Positions 61,556 to 64,000 of a DNA stretch of 64,000 nt are shown piece after piece. The DNA comes from BOKV01 sp041739465. Its GTDB lineage: Bacteria; Pseudomonadota; Alphaproteobacteria; Rhizobiales; Rhizobiaceae. The position numbers were made by a program, and so were the translations under genes. Positions within the stretch are counted from its first letter, which is position 1, and every line of letters begins with the position of its first letter. The notes beneath the pieces were generated by a model. It was not told where the DNA came from, ran no database searches, and saw only the letters and a list, made by a program, of their open reading frames with translations. Where the stretch lies: NCBI GenBank assembly GCA_041739465.1, contig JBGSNX010000041.1:1-64000 (forward strand), given 5' to 3'.

Positions 61556-62029
61556 TTACAAGTCGGTACATCTGCGGCCGAAAGTGGGTTTGCTGGTCCC
61601 GCCGGTGCCTTTCGAAACACTCGAATCATCAACCCTGCCTTGACGGCGATCACGCTCTTCCATGCTGCGAAGCGTCATTTCCGAAAGCGCTGTTTGCGAG
61701 GTGCCTATGGTTTGATGCCGAACAATCTTTGACTGTTCGCGTTGCGAGGTAAATCTGACGCCAAAGGCAAGGCCGCGCTGCCATGCCACTTCACAATCAA
61801 CCTTGAAGCCGCCAAGTTCGGAAAACAGCATGAAAGCAGCTGGAATTGCCACCGGAGCTTCCAGCACAAGCATTGCACCGGTCTCGCTGAGATTGCGGAT
61901 GGCGCATGGGACCGAGGCAAAATTGCCGTGATAGGCAACGTAGCCCTTCATCAGGACACGTTGGCGCCTTGCCCGACGTTCTTCGTTCGGGTCTCCAGGT
62001 ATTGCTTCAGTGGCGAGGTCCTCTTGCAT
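61556..62029 (-). CDS. PilZ-domain protein
   Basis: A 157-residue protein with one PilZ domain (about 15-100) that should bind c-di-GMP: the Arg-rich RRARRQR (17-23) supplies RxxxR and NLSETGA supplies the (D/N)xSxxG motif. The C-terminal 50 residues are polar and likely disordered. It reads leftward from an AT-rich 131-bp gap (62030-62160) that it shares with the next minus-strand gene. A GACAGG box sits just before the ATG. Confidence 0.85.
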   Translation of the reverse strand: MQEDLATEAIPGDPNEERRARRQRVLMKGYVAYHGNFASVPCAIRNLSETGAMLVLEAPVAIPAAFMLFSELGGFKVDCEVAWQRGLAFGVRFTSQREQSKIVRHQTIGTSQTALSEMTLRSMEERDRRQGRVDDSSVSKGTGGTSKPTFGRRCTDL

Positions 62030-62160
62030 CCTGTCAGTCCGTTGCGCGTTCTTTGCCAGAAGGCTTCTAGGTAACTGACGGAGGTAAATTTATAATGTAG
62101 GAATCTATTTTTTGTCTGATTTTGCAACTTATTAAATGGGCAATCAGCAAAGGACAGCAG

Positions 62161-62487
62161 CTATTCGAAGCTGACCACCAGTGAATTGCCCTTGCGGCCC
62201 ACCACCTTGCACATGTGGCGGATGCCCTCGGGCTTGATGACCAGCCAGAAACGCTCCGGCATTCCCATCCATCCTGCAGCCGTGATCAGTGCTGTTGCCG
62301 GTGTCAGTTGTGAAACGGCGCAGGTAAATCCGTGTTGCTGGCCGTCAATGACCACTTTTCCGGTGCACCGCGGTGGAATTTTAGTGGTTGGTCGAATGGA
62401 CGGCGTCGCAAGTGACCCGGCTGAATTTGATTTGTTGGTTTGCAATGGAAAGAACCCGAACCTGTCAGTATGGTGTTTGAACGCCAT
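62161..62487 (-). CDS. PilZ-like small protein without c-di-GMP motifs
   Basis: A 108-residue protein whose second half (TGKVVIDGQQHGFTCAVSQL to the end) looks like a PilZ beta-barrel, but RxxxR is absent and the DxSxxG position reads VSQLTPATAL. It therefore probably does not bind c-di-GMP in the usual way. The N-terminal 40 residues are low in structure. It lies just upstream of the PilZ gene on the same strand and opposite the DUF937 gene, sharing a CtrA-box-bearing gap. Confidence 0.68.
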   Translation of the reverse strand: MAFKHHTDRFGFFPLQTNKSNSAGSLATPSIRPTTKIPPRCTGKVVIDGQQHGFTCAVSQLTPATALITAAGWMGMPERFWLVIKPEGIRHMCKVVGRKGNSLVVSFE

Positions 62488-62502
62488 GCTAGAATCGCAT
62501 GG

Positions 62503-62517
62503 TTAATGCAGGATTAA
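62503..62517. promoter_or_regulatory. Putative CtrA binding site
   Basis: TTAA (62503-62506), 7 bp, TTAA (62514-62517): a perfect match to the CtrA consensus TTAA-N7-TTAA. It lies in the 84-bp divergent gap between the PilZ-like gene and the DUF937 gene. An inverted repeat CCATGC-N7-GCATGG (62484-62502) abuts it. Confidence 0.6.
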
Positions 62518-62571
62518 GCGAAGTGCAGGATTTCTTTCATTTCCTGGTCTTTTGGCGTGACGGAGAGAGCG

Positions 62572-63681
62572 ATGATCCCCTTGATGGAAATGCTGATGCA
62601 GGGTGGCAATGGTGCCGCAATGGCGCAAATTGCCAAGCAGTTTGGTTTGAACCAGGCACAGGCGGAGCAGGCAGTCGAGGCCTTGATGCCGGCGTTTTCG
62701 CAAGGGTTGAAGCGTAATGTTGCCGATCCCGCTGGCCTTGCCAAGTTCATGGCTGCAATGGCCGGTGGCGCAAGAGGCGGATATTTTGACAATCCTGGCG
62801 CAGCTGCATCCGAGGAAGGGCGCGGGATGGGCGATGCAATCCTTGGACAATTGTTTGGATCCAAGGACGTCAGCCGCGCAGTTGCGGCACAGGCGTCGCA
62901 GGCAACCGGGCTTTCCCAATCGATCCTCAAGCAGATGCTGCCGATGCTCGCGCCGATCCTGCTTGGCGGCCTGTTCAAGCAAATGACAGGTGGCAGCGGC
63001 GGGTCCAATCCGCTTGGCCGCATTTTCGAGGAAATGATGCGTGGCGGCGGTGGCATGCCGCAACAACAGGCACCTGAACCGCGCGCCGGCAATCCATGGG
63101 GCCAGATCCTTGAGGAAATGATGAAAGGCGGTGGGCAACAACGCGCACCGATGCCGCGTCAAAGCCAGCCATCCCCTGACGAAAACCCGCTTGGCCGCAT
63201 CATTGAAGAGATGATGCGTGGTGGCCAGCCGAGGCAGGAGCCTCGCGGACGAGCCAGCGAACAGCAGGACTTGCCCGGAGAAATGCCGCAAGGTGACAAT
63301 CCGCTTGGCCGCATTCTTGAAGAAATGCTCGGCGGTGGCCGTGGAGGCAGGCAGCCCACAGATCAGCAATCCAATGGCGACAACCCGCTGGGTGACATCT
63401 TCAACGACATGCTGCGGAATGGCCGGAAGGCTGAGCCCGAAGAACAAGTGGAACGCCAGCCTGAACGAAACCAATGGCGGGAGCCCGAGGAACCAAAGCG
63501 GCAGCAGCGTGAGCCACGCTACCAGCCCGATGACAATGGCGAGCCGACACCGCAGACAAAGGGCGGGCTTGAAGACCTGTTTGGCAGAATGTTTGAAACA
63601 GGACGCGAGACCCAGAATGACTATCAGCGCGGCGTCGAGCAGATTTTCGACCAATTCATGGGCGGTGGAAAAAAGCGCTGA
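62572..63681 (+). CDS. DUF937-type protein with NPLGRI-EEM repeats
   Basis: A 369-residue protein. Residues 1-140 match the DUF937 type, helical and of unknown function (MEMLMQGGNGAAMAQIAKQF near the start). From about 146 come five copies of a short motif, NPLGRIxEEMxxGG, at about 146, 174, 205, 243 and 271, in a Gly/Gln/Pro-rich linker. The end (GLEDLFGRMFETGRETQNDY) is helical again. ATG 62572 has GGAG 6 bp upstream; a GTG five codons earlier is possible. The repeat motifs may be binding sites for a partner. Possibly cell-cycle controlled, given the CtrA box. Confidence 0.8.
   Translation: MIPLMEMLMQGGNGAAMAQIAKQFGLNQAQAEQAVEALMPAFSQGLKRNVADPAGLAKFMAAMAGGARGGYFDNPGAAASEEGRGMGDAILGQLFGSKDVSRAVAAQASQATGLSQSILKQMLPMLAPILLGGLFKQMTGGSGGSNPLGRIFEEMMRGGGGMPQQQAPEPRAGNPWGQILEEMMKGGGQQRAPMPRQSQPSPDENPLGRIIEEMMRGGQPRQEPRGRASEQQDLPGEMPQGDNPLGRILEEMLGGGRGGRQPTDQQSNGDNPLGDIFNDMLRNGRKAEPEEQVERQPERNQWREPEEPKRQQREPRYQPDDNGEPTPQTKGGLEDLFGRMFETGRETQNDYQRGVEQIFDQFMGGGKKR
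63007..63423 (+). repeat. Five in-frame copies of an NPLGRI-EEM motif
   Basis: DNA copies begin at 63007, 63091, 63184, 63298 and 63382. Copies 1, 3 and 4 share nearly the same 18 bases (AAYCCGCTTGGCCGCATY); copies 2 and 5 have diverged. Spacing is 28-38 codons, so these are dispersed motifs and not a tandem array. Confidence 0.85.
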
Positions 63682-63773
63682 TTGGTATTGCACCAGTTTG
63701 CAGGGCAAAATTTACGGTTCCTGAACCGGAATGATCTAGCTTGCAGCCAAATCAAGGCTGTCAGGGGTTGTTC

Positions 63774-64000
63774 ATGAATGCTCTCGAAATACGGTCACTG
63801 GCGAAGCGGTTTGACCGGCCGGCAGTAGCGGGACTTGATCTGGTGGTTCGCGCCGGAGAATTTTATGCGCTGCTTGGTCCAAATGGCGCAGGCAAGACAA
63901 CTTCGTTGCGAATGGTCGCAGGCCTTCTGCAGCCAGATGCCGGATCAATCAGCATTTTCGGCGTCGATGCGCTGAAAGAGCCGGTTGAAGCCAAGCGCGT
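63774..64000 (+). CDS. ABC transporter ATP-binding protein (5' part)
   Basis: Only the first 75 codons lie in the window. The product starts MNALEIRSLAKRFDRPAVAG and has the Walker A motif GPNGAGKTT (about 38-46) followed by AGLLQPDAGSISIFGVDA, typical of CcmA/drug-export type ABC ATPases. A CAGGGG box lies 8 bp before the ATG. The signature and Walker B motifs are beyond the window end, so the substrate cannot be named. Confidence 0.88.
   Translation, partial: MNALEIRSLAKRFDRPAVAGLDLVVRAGEFYALLGPNGAGKTTSLRMVAGLLQPDAGSISIFGVDALKEPVEAKR

Overview
The window reads as a piece of the main chromosome of an alphaproteobacterium, most likely of the Hyphomicrobiales (Rhizobiales), perhaps near the Phyllobacteriaceae. 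The signs are G+C of about 60 %, a hisS-hisZ-hisG order with short-form HisG, DUF2093, DUF4170 and DUF2927 genes, an LpxK/WaaA/acyltransferase/CysQ/PmbA run, a groESL operon with an alphaproteobacterial RpoH promoter plus CIRCE, a RIME-like palindrome, and CtrA-type TTAA-N7-TTAA boxes. The genus is not claimed. I saw no rRNA, tRNA, CRISPR array, transposase or phage gene. No gene-free stretch exceeds 300 bases; the longest are 23306-23576 (271), 35104-35339 (236), 38673-38883 (211) and 50120-50329 (210), and apart from a terminator in the last I see nothing firm in them.

Layout. 1-8.2 kb: guanine nucleotide genes guaA and guaB, with an ArsR/AHSA1 pair, an MTA/SAH nucleosidase, TspO, a Popeye-like membrane cyclic-nucleotide-binding protein, rsmB and a MAPEG protein between them. 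8.3-12.4 kb: an STT3-like GT-C membrane protein facing an operon of family 2 glycosyltransferase, SAM methyltransferase and SMR/ArnE-like transporter, a likely envelope glycolipid pathway. 12.4-17.7 kb: succinate-semialdehyde dehydrogenase, an iron-sulfur photolyase, endonuclease-type MutL and DUF2093. 17.6-23.3 kb: a lipid A/Kdo operon read leftward. 23.6-31.9 kb: VOC protein, MATE exporter, patatin, an M16 protease pair, rsmD-rluB, tadA and a lipoprotein. 32-38.7 kb: ileS, two SDR enzymes, ribF and a HAD phosphatase. 38.9-42.8 kb: a degenerate EAL membrane protein, groESL and DoxX. 42.8-46.3 kb: hisG-hisZ-hisS. 46.3-51 kb: TauE/SafE, DUF1801, tag, DUF2927 and two L,D-transpeptidases. 51-58.6 kb: glycolate oxidase glcDEF divergent from lactate oxidation lutABC. 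58.6-64 kb: a CxxC protein of unknown function, rsmE, gshA, two PilZ-type proteins, a repeat-bearing DUF937 protein and the start of an ABC transporter ATPase.

The most unusual signals are: (i) sharply AT-rich, rare-codon tracts inside two different aminoacyl-tRNA synthetase genes, ileS (about 34082-34436) and hisS (about 45343-45592), both in-frame and both in tRNA-facing inserted domains; (ii) a 4-bp tandem duplication that splits glcD into an N-terminal fragment and a restart ORF; (iii) a 120-bp RIME-like palindrome inside the hisS-hisZ transcript; (iv) a bacterial Popeye-type protein; (v) a DUF937 protein carrying five copies of an NPLGRI-EEM helix motif, with a perfect CtrA box in front.
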